Shown here in pieces: positions 21,586 through 34,701 of a DNA stretch of 64,000 nucleotides. The stretch is taken from assembly GCA_015698045.1 (NCBI GenBank), contig BLAL01000261.1, positions 1,054,001 to 1,118,000 of the forward strand. The letters are read 5' to 3'. How positions within the stretch are numbered: the first letter of the stretch is position 1; each line of letters begins with the position of its first letter. The stretch comes from Rhizophagus clarus. Taxonomy: Eukaryota > Glomeromycota > Glomeromycetes > Glomerales > Glomeraceae. The notes below the pieces were generated by a model. That model had not been told where the DNA came from and did no database searches. It saw only the letters and a list, made by a program, of their open reading frames with translations. Both the position numbers and the translations under genes were made by a program.

Positions 21586-22180
21586 TATTGTTAGTATTAC
21601 GATATAAAGTAACAATTAGGGTAAAAAATGCGTTAGTATTAAAACAATTAGTATTAATAAACAAATATTTCTATACCTATAAAGAATAAACTAAAAATAA
21701 AAGAAAGAGAAAAAATAAATATGTTGTTGGTATTAAGTAAAAAGAGTAAAAAAAACATAATTAGTATTGTTAATATCGTTAGTATTGAAGTAAAAGTAAA
21801 AAGGAATAAAGGAAATATGGATATTATTGTTAGTATTATAACACAAAATAATAGAGGTAAAAAGAAAATGAAAATAATTAGTATTAATAAACAAATATTT
21901 CTATACCTGCAAAGAATAAACTAAAAATAAAAGAAAGAGGAGACAAAATAAAAAATAAACATGTTGTTAGTATTAAGTAAAAGGAGTAAAAAAAATATAA
22001 TTAGTATTGTTAGTATCAATCATTAGTATTAAAGTACAAGTAAAAAGAAATAAAGAAAACATGTATATTATTGTCAGTATTATGATACAAAGTAAAAAAG
22101 AAGTAAAAAATAATGAAATAATTAGTATTAATAAACAAATATTTCTATACCTGCAAAGCAATAAATTATGAAATATATGT
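21586..22180. repeat. Satellite with 230-245-bp units
   Basis: The phrase GTATTAATAAACAAATATTT recurs at 21651, 21881 and 22125. Each unit also holds CTATACCTGCAAAGAATAAAC, GTTGTTAGTATTAAGTAAAA and ATATGGATATTATTGT. Reading frames across it are accidental. Confidence 0.6.
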
Positions 22181-22239
22181 AAATATTCTGTATATAATTA
22201 AAAAATATTAAACAAAAGGATAAAGAAATAATTTTTTTA

Positions 22240-23210
22240 TTTTTATTTATGGGTGTCAGTTAGGAACCTAACATGACGCAAATTTAAGTAAATTATTTAC
22301 ATGAAGAACAAAAATTTGAACATACATTAAAATACTAAATTGCAAAAAAGAATAATCTACTCAAACCGGTGAACTAAGCAAGGAAAGGTTGACACTAATG
22401 TGAAAGTATGACATCGAGTTAAAACCCTTCACGGTCAGTTAATCCTAACCATAGTCACTACCTCTCTTACAGCCAATCCAAAGACCAGGTAAGTCAAAGC
22501 CCGTACCCTGCAGATATCCTATGACTAACACCGCCAGTCCCCAAGATAAATATATCTACCCTGCACTGGTCAGTAAGGTCAAAAAACAAAAATTTCTTCA
22601 AGTGACTATATTCCAGAGTAATATTACTACCTATTAATAATCCTTACAAGCAGGTTGGCCAACTTGGCTGCATCCAGACAAACCATTTAGATCTCCAAGA
22701 TTAATGACCAGCATACCCAATAGAAAAAACTAAAAACTGCAGTAAATACCCATGATAGTCCAACATGTGCTCAACATAATCTCATCTGATCAAAAACTGA
22801 TCACCAAGATCTGCACCCTCCTTACACAAACACCCAACTCTCTCAAAAGGAAATAATCACCAAGCCACCTATGTCGATCAATTTTGGGATACCCCCCTAC
22901 CCCCCCAGAAAAACTCCAAAAAGTAGGAGGCAAAACAAAAAGACAAGAAAAATACACCAAAAAATAAGAAAAATCATAACCCTGGAAAACCATCCGCTAA
23001 AGTAAGGGGAAAAAACCAGGTAAAGGAGGAAATAACATCAAACAGCACCAGGAATAACACCTTTAAAAAGAAAGTGAACCTTCTCTACTAAGCACCTTGA
23101 AAATTTCTCTCTTCCAACTTGAAGTCTTCAACCTCATCTTCAAAGTCATTAAAAACATTATAACAGCACCGCTGGACCCAATAAAGATAAGTAGCAGACC
23201 GCAAGTTGGT
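22240..23210 (-). mobile_element. LINE-like or retroposon remnant related to the unit at 25553-26731
   Basis: Minus-strand phrases shared with the later unit include GGTTTTCC, TTGATCGACA, GGTTTGGTGATT/GGCTTGGTGATT and a GGGGG-rich stretch, in the same order. The base composition is clearly less AT-rich than the surroundings. No open protein was recognised and no flanking duplication was fixed, so limits are approximate. Confidence 0.4.
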
Positions 23211-24260
23211 GTGTGAATAATTATTGTATGTGTAGAGCAGCTTCTTTACACAATACTCTTCACTTAAGGGTTTTTCCCATATGGTGAAATAATATTTCCA
23301 AAATGCGAAATAAAAAGAAGGAGAGAGAGTTTTTTAGAATAAAGAAATAATAAAAAGAAGAGAAAAATATTGAACAAAAAAATAAAGAAATAAAGAGACA
23401 AAAAATAAATAGGACAAAACACGTGCAGATTAAATCACATGCAAGGATCAGCCTAATTATGATTGGCCAGAAAATACAATACTGTATATGCAATCATGCA
23501 CAATTATATCATGCAGATTTATTTATTTAATTATCAACAACGTGGGCGTGATATAAATAAATTGTGACTGAAACTTGTGTTCAATTTGTGTTCAATTTGT
23601 GTTGATAATTCTGGTAAAAAATTATTAATTTTGGCCAAATTTCATTAAATTTGTTAAATTTGTGTTGAATTTGTTGCGTAATTTTTTATTTATCACAAGG
23701 GGATGATATTTAGTAATTGCATGTATGTACGATGTACAAGATTTTTTTTATGATTTTTTTTAAGAAATGTACGCAAAATATTTAATCAGAATATAATTGT
23801 TTTTATTTTTAAATATGATATATTGATATGAAATCAAATCAAGATTTTTTTTTATTAATCATAATATTTATATTTAGATAATCCATATCCACACGAGATT
23901 TAATTAATATGTTTAATGATGAGAGTGTAATAAATTAAATTTTAATTGAAACGAGAAATAAAATCAAACCAAAGAGGTATTATTCAAATTTTATTTAAAG
24001 TGACATTTTACGACTTTCTTTCTACCCAAATTTTTACTCATCCCAAAATCAAATTATAAAATCAAATCTAATCTAATAATACCTTGCCACACACATTCAC
24101 GTCATTCCCACTATAACATCTATTGGAATTGGGCTATGATGGATGAGCTGGTTGATATACGCTGAGACAAAAACTGCGCCTACTACAATATTAATAGTAG
24201 AAGCTGCCATGATTTTTGGGCAATAGGTTCATATGACTAATATCTATAATTTCTTTAAAA
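23211..24260. other. Intergenic, no gene seen
   Basis: AT-rich DNA with short repeats such as TTGTGTTCAATTTGTG (about 23575-23600). The segment 24090-24240 is less AT-rich but shows no recognisable gene or RNA. Confidence 0.3.
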
Positions 24261-24276
24261 AAGAATTTAAATTCAA

Positions 24277-25536
24277 GGGCAAACACGGCATAGTAGCCTT
24301 CATCTTTATTAATTATTATTAAATCGACACAATTTACAAAATATATAAAAAGAAACAAAATAAAATAAAACTAACTAAAAACAAAACTATATAATCTCCT
24401 AAATAAAAGTAAAATAATAAATCTATCCTAAAAATAATAAATCGCATTACACTAAATTTCCCTAGATCTTTTCCCTTAATATATTCCAACTAAAGTAGAA
24501 GCAACTATGCTAATATAATAATAGATAACATGTCCACTATAAAAATTGGTATTCCATCCTGCAAGAGCTGTTATTAAGTAGTACCGTTAGATGACCCATT
24601 AAACCTAACAAAATGATTATACCATGGTAATCCTTGAATTATTGAGCTCTTAATCCAATCAGTTCCAGAGTCATGTAAAGTCATGAGATGGGTCAGAGAA
24701 GGTAATGAAGAGAAAGGCACATACAAAGTGGCAGGCAAATTAGATGGCCAAAGAGTAGTTTTCAATTTGAGAGTGATATTCATCACGTCTTCCCATTTAC
24801 ATTTATCATAAGTACGCAGATTCCAAATGCATGTTCTAAGCTTCTGAATAAAGTTATTGTGAATCGCAGCTACGACCTTCAAAGCCGACTATCTGGAAAT
24901 AAATAAATCAACAAACAAATCAATAAAGATTTTGGGTAGACAACCCTGAATGAGTGCATAGGAGAACTAATTAGCAAAAGAAATAGTCCAACAAGAAAGA
25001 GAAGAGAGCTTCCTGAGCATAGGTGTGGGGTCTGTATCAGCCAGTTCTCCAGCTTCGCGGAGCTTGGAAAACAAGTGATTTTGGTAGGCTTGTAAAATTT
25101 GATGTATAACGATATGACGTTTGGGACAAAGGATGAGATGCATCAGGTCTTTCTTGCAATCGCAGCATGAGCGACACGTTAAAAGATCAATGTAGAGATC
25201 AGGATAGGTAATCTTCAATTTTTCCAGGAGAGGCAACTCATCAAGGAAAAGTTTAAATTTGAAAGTATAATGCCTTAAAGCATGGTGAGCTTGAAAAGAG
25301 GCATCGTGGACTGGAGAAAAATTGAGAGTAAACCAAGTGACCTTCCAGTCAATCATGTAGTCATCCCTATTACATAAATAAAATGTAAACTGAAAACGTT
25401 TAAGTGACAAAAAGTCCTTCATGAAGGAAGCCTGGTAGTATAGCTTGAGAAACCGCCTAGGATTAGATTCATAAACAACATCATCAAAAACCAGGCAAAC
25501 ATTGTGCGAAGAAGTATAATTAGCCACAAGAAGAAG
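24277..25536 (-). mobile_element. 5'-truncated LINE (non-LTR retrotransposon) 3' end
   Basis: Copies of the target sequence AAGAATTTAAATTCAA flank the unit (24261-24276 and 25537-25552). On the minus strand it runs from within a LINE ORF2 C-terminus to a 3' end containing AATAAAGATGAAGG, with no long A-tail. The reading frame is described in the next entry. The left copy is 1,260 bp, so at least the reverse transcriptase domain is missing. Confidence 0.65.
24574..25527 (-). pseudogene. LINE ORF2 C-terminal fragment with zinc-knuckle
   Basis: The frame reads YTFKFKLFLDELPLLEKLKI, then YPDLYIDLLTCRSCCDCKKD and LMHLILCPKR. This is the CxxC...H...C zinc-knuckle region that follows the reverse transcriptase and RNase H parts in fungal LINE proteins. 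The same frame continues downstream through two TAG stops (after SFAN and after LFISR) into KVVAAIHNNFIQKLRTCIWN, the usual C-terminal tail. No catalytic reverse transcriptase motif is present in the window, so the copy is truncated and dead. Confidence 0.6.
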
Positions 25537-25552
25537 AAGAATTTAAATTCAA

Positions 25553-26731
25553 GGCAAAGACAGTGTGTTACTTCATACTTTATTGCAATTCTGATAGTGA
25601 CTTATGGAGAAATTTCTTTCTCGTGCACGCACAAAAAGAGCGTAACATACAAAGAACAAATAGTTTCCCAAAAAATTACATGCAAGAAATGCTAAAACTA
25701 TTATAAGAAAAAGAATCTCTGGCAAATAACTACAGATCCCACCCACTAATATATCTCAACTAGCATATAGGCAACTATGCTTTACACTCCCTTCATAAGA
25801 TCCTCCATCCACGGTAAATATCGACAAAAAACCATCTGGGAATGTCACAAGCACCATTAGAGCAAAAACAGCATATGGAGCTGAGCGCTCGTTAGCAACT
25901 TCTCCTGGTGACCACATACCACGAATACATAAACCCATTTCACCGGCGTCAAGACAAAACAGTCCTTAAAGACTATAGATCTACCTAGGTAAGGATTCGA
26001 TGATGGTCCTACACATGCCTCACCTGATCGGCATGCTACAAAAACTGTGGCACCCGAAGTCACCCCCCTTAAAATAAAAATCATCTGAACGCTGATCAAT
26101 TTTGAAAATCACCAAACCTACTGTCGATCAAATTTTCCAGTACTCCCTCATCCCCCAACAAAAACAACATTACACCAAAAAAATGATCAAAGAAAAAAAG
26201 AAACAAAAAACAAAAAGAAAAACTGCAGGAAAAACCCAACTTTTGCTGAGAAAAAACCTGATGTAAACACCAAACCATCCTATATACCTACACCACCTTA
26301 TAAAAAGAAACAACTCAATCCCAGAACCAGCCATAAACTTTAACTGATGAGCTGTAAAACTAAGACCTTAGGACATTTTCCAAAAATGAGGATCTGAACT
26401 GCAAACCACTTGGCCAGTTAGATTTTAAAGGCGTAGGAACTAGACGTACTACTAGAGACCTTTCAGAAAGCCCAGGGAAACGTTCGTATGGTCTATCCAT
26501 CTTACCCTGTTATTGGTGTATTCCTGAATTAACAATAATGTTTCTACTTGCAGCAAGCCGTTAGGACATGAGCGAATACTTTAGACCAAGGTACGAGGCT
26601 CCGTAGGTTATCCTAAATATCGAAAAGACCTTCTACAACCACTCGAAGGCAAAAAGTCCTCATACTTTTCTTCCAAACTTCTTGGGAAAAAATGGACAAA
26701 AGATCAGCAGGAAGAGTTGACGATCGGCGTT
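25553..26731 (-). mobile_element. LINE-like retroposon inserted at the same target as its neighbour
   Basis: It is bounded by the target AAGAATTTAAATTCAA on the left (25537-25552) and AGAATTTAAATTCAA on the right (26732-26746). The minus-strand 5' end is TCAACTCTTCCTGCTGATC and the 3' end contains GCAATAAAGTATGAAG then CTGTCTTTGCC, very like the 3' end of the neighbouring LINE. No convincing protein is read in it; it may be the 5' untranslated part joined to a 3' tail, that is, a non-autonomous deletion derivative. Confidence 0.5.
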
Positions 26732-26746
26732 AGAATTTAAATTCAA

Positions 26747-27520
26747 ATTAACCAATTCATTTAATTGAATCAGAATAAATAGAATATTTCGTACAAGGAT
26801 TTCTGGGCAACAGTGCAGCCAAAAGTGAAGGAACCTTGTCAGAGATTACCATGTAAATAAATAAATAAAATTAAATGTATTTATCAAATATTCAAATTGA
26901 TTTTGATATTTAGAACTATGTCCTTTATCGTAATGGAAACCTTGGGTGGCGGCTGTGAACGCATACCAGCCAAAGATATTATCACAAATTTAAAACGAGA
27001 TTTTGGGAAAGACTGAGTAATTATACTATAATAAAATTTATAATTAATATTCACGTTCATATTTTAAATTTGATAAATTTGATCAATTTTAGTTACGTGT
27101 GATGATCGTAAAAGAAGATGAAACTTACCTATGTATCGTAAAAGATAATTATTTTATTTTTTTATTTATTAAGTGAGTAGCTAGGCCCAGTTCGTGCCAA
27201 ATATTGGCTGAAGACTCACATTTTTTTTGGACTGTGACTGATACTGATGTTCACGCCATACAGCCTGGGTACTATTTTATAAAATAGTAGCGAACAAGTA
27301 TCAAATATGTATTTTTTTATTAAGTTATAATAAAAATTAGAATTTACTTTAATTTTTAACATAAAAATTGTAAATAATAAAAAATTTATAAATAAAAATA
27401 AATTTGCTTTTCCAAACTTAAAAGAAAAGGAAAGAAAAGGTGTTTATATTATTTTTGATTATTCAATAGTATCACATGCCCCTTGTATACATTCTACTGC
27501 ATATGCAGCTTTAACGATCG
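26747..27520. other. Intergenic, no gene seen
   Basis: Mixed AT-rich DNA. A short less AT-rich stretch (about 26940-27010 and 27180-27280) has no recognisable product. Confidence 0.3.
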
Positions 27521-27940
27521 AATAGTAATATTATGCAGGTTTACAATCTTGTAAATTTTCAAAATATTTTAACCGTAATATTACGCAGATTTACAGTCTT
27601 ATAAATTTTTGAAATATTTCAACCGTAATATTACACAAGTTTACAGTCTTGTAAATTTTTAAAATATTTCAACCGTAATATTACGCAGGTTTACAGTCTC
27701 GTAAATTTTTGAAATATTTCAACCGTAATATTACACAAGTTTACAGTCTCGTAAATTTTTGAAATATTTCAATCATAATATTACGCAGGTTTACAGTTTC
27801 GTAAATTTGCAGAATATTTTGACCATAATATTGCATAAATCTTACGATATTGAAAACTTGCATAATATTTTGACCGTAATATCACATAAATCTTACAAAA
27901 TTGTAAACTTATATAATATTTTGAAATTTTTCAAAATATT
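27521..27940. repeat. Tandem repeat, exact 50-bp period, about 8 units
   Basis: Units begin at 27521, 27571, 27621, 27671, 27721, 27771 and 27821, then drift at about 27872. The unit starts AACCGTAATATTACGCAGGT and continues with TTTACAGTCTCGTAAATTTT. The last units diverge gradually. It contains short palindromes (GTAATATTAC, GAAATATTTC). It is non-coding. Confidence 0.8.
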
Positions 27941-28439
27941 ATGCTATAAACTTTCATAAATTTACAAAATCGTAAACTTACGCAATTTTTCGCCCTATAA
28001 AATTTTCCAATGATGTAAATAAATATTGGCTTCAATTTTTCAGTTTTAGTTGCATTATATGTAAGAAGAAGAGTAATCTGTTTTTTAGATTTCTTTTTTT
28101 CAGAAATATAAAATATTAGAATAATATTTGGATTTGAAGAATATTTTAATTACTTGTTTTATCACAGTTAAAAATATCATTTAAGTCATAATCCTTGATA
28201 ATTTTATATAATTTTTTTCTTTTTTCTAAAGTTTTTATTTCAAACTCGTAAGCGAAAATTTTTGCCTTTTTATGTAAAATGTTACTATTAATTACAAACT
28301 TATACATAAACCCCTTTAAATTTCTTTAGGTTGTGATGAATAGTATATGTGATGAATAAGATTTTGACCACTCAAAAAAATGTTAAATATAGTCAGCGTA
28401 TTCTTCACAATCACATGATTGGTGACAGTTAAATATCAC

Positions 28440-28800
28440 AACTAGAAAGTCACATGATATATGTAAATCTGAAGAAATTTGGGGCTGCTGTATGAATCTT
28501 AATCACAACTCTTATGACAAAAGCATTTGCTAACCACAGTGCAAAAGCTTCTTCCACTTAAAGGAAGCAAGTTGACCTTTTTCTTTATCTATTTGCTTCT
28601 TCTGAATCAGGATTTACAAGCAGCCACTTATCTTTATTTTTCAAAATATCAGAGACAGTATTTTGTTTAATTGTTGAGTAAGCCATGATGTTTTCTAAGA
28701 ATCTAAAGAGTTGACACTTTTGTATGTGTGTTAAAACAACTCTTTTCTTTGGTTGTGATGAATTATGAGTTATTTTCCTTTTTCCTTGTAATTGAGGCAT
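28440..28800 (-). pseudogene. pogo/Tigger-type transposase, N-terminal fragment (CENP-B-like helix-turn-helix)
   Basis: From MPQLQGKRKITHNSSQPKK the frame continues RVVLTHIQKCQLFRFLENI and STIKQNTVSDILKNKDKWLL. That is the CENP-B N-terminal helix-turn-helix pattern (LTxxQK..., TVSDILKxKxKWL) used by Tigger transposases to bind DNA. After two in-frame stops the same frame gives VEEAFALWLANAF, the start of the second helix-turn-helix domain. The rest of the transposase is absent. It is a dead DNA transposon piece, not adjacent to the C-terminal remnant near 16 kb. Confidence 0.62.
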
Positions 28801-31739
28801 AATTTGTATAAAATGCGAAATGTATTTTTTTGATTTTTTGATAATTTTATTAAATACATTATTTCAAGAATGATATTTCATCTAAAGAGTAAAAAAAGTT
28901 AAGGTTACGTGAGTGTATAACCTAAGTATCAGTATAATTTATTATTCGTTACTATAAAGGAACAAAGAATTATTACGCGAATTTATATAATATTGATATA
29001 TTGAGGTTTTTTTATTAATTGTGAAATAAAAACAATAAAAATTTAACAAAAAAATAGGATTTATTTCTTTTTTTTTGTTAAATTTATTTAAGAACATTTC
29101 TAATATTTTTTTATTAGTTTTTTTATATAGTAGGAATGCCTCTTGGAGACGAAATGAACTTCTGAAGATGAAGGATAATGAAAAAAGCAATAAAAATAAT
29201 AAAATAATAAAAAGGCCTCAGTTTATTAAAAATAAAATAATAAAATAATGAAAAGTTGCAACAGCTTAAAATTATTTTGATTATTTGATAAATAAATAAA
29301 AACAATTAAACATATGATAAGGAGTTCGTTATAACATAAAGATGTATTAAATAAATTATTTTTTGGAAATAAATAATATTTTGGTTAAAATAATATAATA
29401 AGCATCTTTATAAATTGTATGATTAAAATCAAATTAAAATTAAAATTAGGATTAGCTTAAAATTAAAATTAATATTTAATCTTACTTCATAAAATTAATT
29501 ATAATTGGATTTATTAAAGTATTAAATTAGCCAAAATTTAGTTATCCATTATAAATTTGATTGAAATTAAAATATTATATTAAAAAAATTTATAATAATT
29601 AATTTTTCATTTCTAATCTTACTTAGTAAAATTACATATAAAATTTTAATTATAATTAGTCTAAAATTAGCCTTAATCTCAATCATATTTTTCATAAAAT
29701 CAGATTAATCTTTAATTTTAATCTTAATTTTAATCATATAATTTGTGAAGATATCCAATATTATATACATAATAAAAATTAAAAAAAAATATTTTAAAAT
29801 ACTTTTTAGTTTTTTATAAAGTATTTTTAATTTTATAAAATACTTTTTAAATTTGTTAAATCATTTAATATTAATAATAATTAAGAACTAATTTTTCGAA
29901 TAATAATATAAAAATATTTTAAAAATATAAATAAATATTTTAAAATAATTATATTAGAATATAAGTTTATTATTAATTTGATTTAATAATATTTGCAAAA
30001 ATGAATATTTTTTTTTTATTATTATTATTTATTATATAATATTAATTTTCTTATTTTTAAATTTTTTTTTTATTTTTTAATTTAAAATTATTTAATTATT
30101 TATATTAAATATGATCTTATTATTTAATTTTATTTATTTCAATTTATTTAAATACTTATTTTAAAATTTTAAAAAATACTAAAAAAAAATTTAAAATTTT
30201 ATATAATAAATTTTTTTTTTATTGTTATCTTGAATTTAAAAACAAGATTTTTAATTTCAATATTATTTTTAAGAGTATTAATTATTATAAATGATTCTAA
30301 TAACTATTTTCTAATTTTTATATATTTTAATTTATAAATCAAAGAAATAATTTTTTGAAAAAAAAAAATTAAAATTATAATGTTTATTCCTTAAAAATTT
30401 TAAATAATCTGATTCCTTTTTTAGCATTTGTTTTATTATTTACTTGAAATACAATCTACAAAATTTTAAATTATTTTTAGTTTCAAATTATTTAATTATT
30501 TTGAAAATGATTTATATAAAACAAATAAATTTAATTATCCAATGATTTGCAATCTAAATTTAAAATTCAGTATAATAATTTCTAATATAATTATATTATA
30601 TAACTGGTTATACATCATGATTTACCCACATGACTAAAATGTATAACCTTAGAATTATGCGAACTTAATTATTTTTTTAAAGATTTGTTTTTAAAATAAA
30701 TGAAAGAATAAATTTAAATTTATAAAATATATGCAAACCTATATGAGAATTACACAACTTTATATTTGGACTGTAAGCCTAATTGTACCTAATTGTAGCA
30801 AGTTGTTAACTACCCGGTTTTAAATTGTTAGAATATTAGTAAAAAAAAAATAACCAAGATTTATTTAATAATAATAATATTAGTTTTAATTTATTGAAAC
30901 AATTGAACAATTATGAAACGTAATATAATTCATGATTAGACGAATTGAATAGATTACTAATATTAAGCAATTCTAAAATTGATATCATCACTTTTTTTTT
31001 TGCCAAAATTTTTTTAAGAATAGTTATTATTATAATAATAAAAATTTGACATCTATATATGTAATAAAGTTTTAATTTAAATTTTGGAACTAGTATATAT
31101 CGTTTAACTTAATTTAGTTTCAAAGTTTGCTTACGATACCTTGAATGTTTTAGTTACCGAACTAAAATTTACAGTTTTTACCTAAAATAAAAAAGTTAAC
31201 CAATCTGCCGTAACACATTAAATTCTATCAAAATGATGAAACTATGGTGAAACAAGTATTATGAAACCTTTTTGACTTTCACCGTGTTAAATTAAATATT
31301 TTTTTTAAAAAAAAATTATACTTTTTTTCGTTATTTATCAAGATTTTTCTGCGCCACAAGAGATTTTACAAATGTTTTTTTGTTTATAAGTTGGCTGAGT
31401 ATGGCGTAAGCAGTGTTTAGTTTACCGGCCATCACGGCATCATGCGTTTTGATTAAATCATGATGATGGTCATTATTAATTACATCTCCCAATAAATATC
31501 ACCAACAACCAGGTAATAGGAGGTTTTTTTTTATTTATAAAAATGTGAAAAAAATTTTTTTTTTTATTTATTTTAAACTTTGCTTTTTTTTTCCTCTCCT
31601 TTCTTTTAAAACAAAATTTTTATAAAAGAAAGGGGTAAAATAACATTTTTCTCCTTTTTTTTTTTTACTTTTTTTCTGCGAAAAAAAAATTTAAACGAAA
31701 TAAAAAAAAAAAAATTCTTTTTTTTTTTTTTTTTACAAT
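28801..31739. other. Long AT-rich intergenic region
   Basis: Almost entirely A and T with no gene. From about 29440 to 29740 it repeats TTAAAATTAAAATTA/TAATTTTAATTTTAA words. The last 150 bases before 31740 are poly(A)/poly(T) tracts and probably contain the leader of the BTB gene. Confidence 0.4.
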
Positions 31740-33089
31740 ATGGCAGAATTATCGACAAACGTATTTTATCGTATAATAGTTGGAGGAAAAACATTCATAT
31801 TATCACGATCAAGTATTTTATATGATTCACCAAATTTATTTACAGAATATTTTATTAAAAAACCATTGAAGGATGTTTGGCAAGATGAAATTAAGATACT
31901 ACGAGACCACCAAAATAATCAATGTTTATTAAATGGACATACATCAGCTTTTACCATAGGATTTACGACAACCATACCGCCACCACCAACATCGACCAAA
32001 GAAATTTCAATTGATCGTGATCCTTACATTTTTGAAGTCATAGCAAGATATCTTCGTGGATATACAATGTCATTGCCACTTTCTTCTTCGGTTAATTTAC
32101 CGATTGGAATGAATATTGAAACTTTTCATCAACATCTTTTAGAAGACGCAATTTATTATAAATTATCTCGTCTTCAAAGATTTTTCTCAAATCAACAAAC
32201 AATTCCTTCTCCCACTTCAACTTCAAAATTGATTGTTACCAATTCACCTTATTACGATCCATTCATGAATGATACCAAATTGGATCTTACCTTATCAAAT
32301 ACTCCAATAGATCATTTGGTAATGTTGGATCGTAAATTAAGATATAAGATAAAATCAACTGAATATAATGTTCATCCTTTGGTACAATTTTGTACAGAGA
32401 ATGTTATATGGGATATTTCACCGAATAGTTGGAATTTTAAATTTTTACAATCAAAAGATTTGGAAAAAATGACCTCATTCTGTAAAGTTTTCATTAATTC
32501 CAAATTTTATAAAAATGTTTTACCAAATCAATTTGGTGAAGTATTTTTTAATGGATTAATGGTTACTTGTGTATTCAAAATAGATGGAGAAGAATGTAAT
32601 GGATTAGAAATTTATAATAAATTCTTGAATAAATCGAGACAATTTTATAAAACTTCACCAAAAATCTCTAATATTTCCACTACGACTGGTTCGACAAATC
32701 CACTAACGAATGGAAGTAATATTGTTAATACTGCAATGAATAATATTACCGAATTTCAACAACAATATTGGAGTATTGGAAGCAGGAGCAATAATAATAA
32801 TTCCAATAATAATAATAATAATAACATTAATCACATAAATGATACAGATATTGCTAACAATAATAATTCTGAACAATCCGATGAAATTGTTAAAAACGGA
32901 AAATGTTTTAGAATTTTATTGAAAAAATTCAATTTTTATGTACAACTTGGCTTTAATGAATTTAATAGGATCGTACCAATGTTAGTTATTGTTCCTTGTT
33001 GGGGTGAAGGTATTACTGAATTTGAATGGTTATCTTCTGGAAACGAAAGAGCATTAATTAATCCTAACAATAATATTAGAGAAGAATGA
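31740..33089 (+). CDS. BTB/POZ (KCTD/Whi2-like) domain protein
   Basis: A single exon of 449 aa. Residues about 10-148 form a T1-type BTB domain: FYRIIVGGKTFILSRSSILY opens it and DRDPYIFEVIARYLRGY is the diagnostic strand-helix. A 45-residue Pro/Thr-containing insert (about 45-90) sits inside the fold. This arrangement is that of fungal Whi2-like proteins, relatives of animal KCTD proteins. Whi2 acts in stress and nutrient signalling through a phosphatase partner in yeast; whether this protein does so is inferred. A C-terminal region (about 385-440, GKCFRILLKKFNFYVQLGF) looks folded and is separated from the rest by an Asn run (about 349-375). The ATG follows a poly(T) tract and is the first in frame. 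Confidence 0.75.
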   Translation: MAELSTNVFYRIIVGGKTFILSRSSILYDSPNLFTEYFIKKPLKDVWQDEIKILRDHQNNQCLLNGHTSAFTIGFTTTIPPPPTSTKEISIDRDPYIFEVIARYLRGYTMSLPLSSSVNLPIGMNIETFHQHLLEDAIYYKLSRLQRFFSNQQTIPSPTSTSKLIVTNSPYYDPFMNDTKLDLTLSNTPIDHLVMLDRKLRYKIKSTEYNVHPLVQFCTENVIWDISPNSWNFKFLQSKDLEKMTSFCKVFINSKFYKNVLPNQFGEVFFNGLMVTCVFKIDGEECNGLEIYNKFLNKSRQFYKTSPKISNISTTTGSTNPLTNGSNIVNTAMNNITEFQQQYWSIGSRSNNNNSNNNNNNNINHINDTDIANNNNSEQSDEIVKNGKCFRILLKKFNFYVQLGFNEFNRIVPMLVIVPCWGEGITEFEWLSSGNERALINPNNNIREE

Positions 33090-34651
33090 ATTTGAATTTC
33101 TTGTAAGCAAAAATGGCAAAAAAAAGCGAAAGAAATATATGAAATTTTTTTTTTTAAAGCGATAGTTATCTTTTTTTTAGTAGTTATCATTTTTATTTTC
33201 GTTGAAAAAAAAGGTAAAAAAAAAAAAAAATTATAAAAGTTAGTAAAAAAAAAAAAAAAAAAAAAAGATTGGAAAATTTTTTATGTATATTTTATAGTTG
33301 CGTTATTTCTTGACATAATTAGTATAATACATATTTTAATATTAATACTATTTTTTTTTTTTTAAAAAAAAAAAAAAGAGATTTCAAGTACTTTTTTTTT
33401 TATTTTCTTGTAACTATCTTGTTATTCTCCTTTGAACAATTGTAACATATTAAGGACGGGAGAGCAACACAAATAATAAGGATAAGGATCTCGGGGCGCA
33501 GTGATTTTTTTTAGAAGAATCGAGGGATTTGATGATCAATTCTAAATGCACAGTATGGGAGAGTTAGGGTCAAGGTTTAGATGTTCATACCAGCTATACT
33601 AATTTCTAATTAAAGCAAGGTTATTTTATTATTTAAAAATGTATGTTTTGAACACTGATTGATTTTTAACATGTTTCCTACCTAAATCAAATTTTCCCGA
33701 AAAGCCAAAAAGGTTAATATGGAGAATTCAACGTGGTTTAATTATATTTATCATAATATAAAGATCTTTTAATATTATATGATAAATAATAATTAATTAC
33801 TTTATATATCTTTTTTTTTTTTAATCATATGAATTTGGTATTTTTTATTATTTTTGTTTTGTAAAAGAAAATAAATATTCGATTCCTATTTTTGACCTTA
33901 TATGGATTAAAATTGAAATTATAGAATGTGTAGAATACTGGAATAATTTGTGTGTCATTGTCATTTCGGGGGAATGTCGATCACGTGTATGATATATTTT
34001 ATTTATTTAAGTTTAACCCACTGATGTAATATTTTGAAGGGCCAATCAGGTGACGGATTCGCAAGTTGATCATTTGGAAACTGAATAACGGTAAATCACA
34101 AAATACATGACGTAGTTATAAATTTATTTTTAGAAAAAGAAAAAAATACCATATCTTTATTAAACCTTAAATAAGAGAGAAAAAGAGAAGAATTTGTTCT
34201 ATAAAAAAAAAAGAAATTGGATTATAAAAAAAAAAGGAATTTGTATTATTAAAAAAAAAAAAGGAGTTTGGATTATAAAAAAGGGGGTTTGGATTATAAA
34301 AAAAAGAAGTTTGGATTATAAAAAAAAGGATTATTAAAAAAAAAAAGAAAAAATAAATTGATTTATAAAGGAAATCGATTTATAAAAAAAGGAAATTGGT
34401 TTGTTTAAGAATTGATTTAAAAAAGGAATCTACATTGTTATTATTAATAAAAAAAAACAATTATTTTTATACAGTAAACAAAAAAAAAAGATTACGAATT
34501 TTTAAGCCACAGAATTATTTTATGGCATGTTATCACAATTATTTCAGCATAGTAAATATCTTAATATAAAACTTGAATTTTCTAAAAGAGGTTATATTTT
34601 CTATGAATTTTTTTTTTTTTTTTTCTCTCGACACCTACAAAAATACAAGAG

Positions 34652-34701
<50 letters not shown>

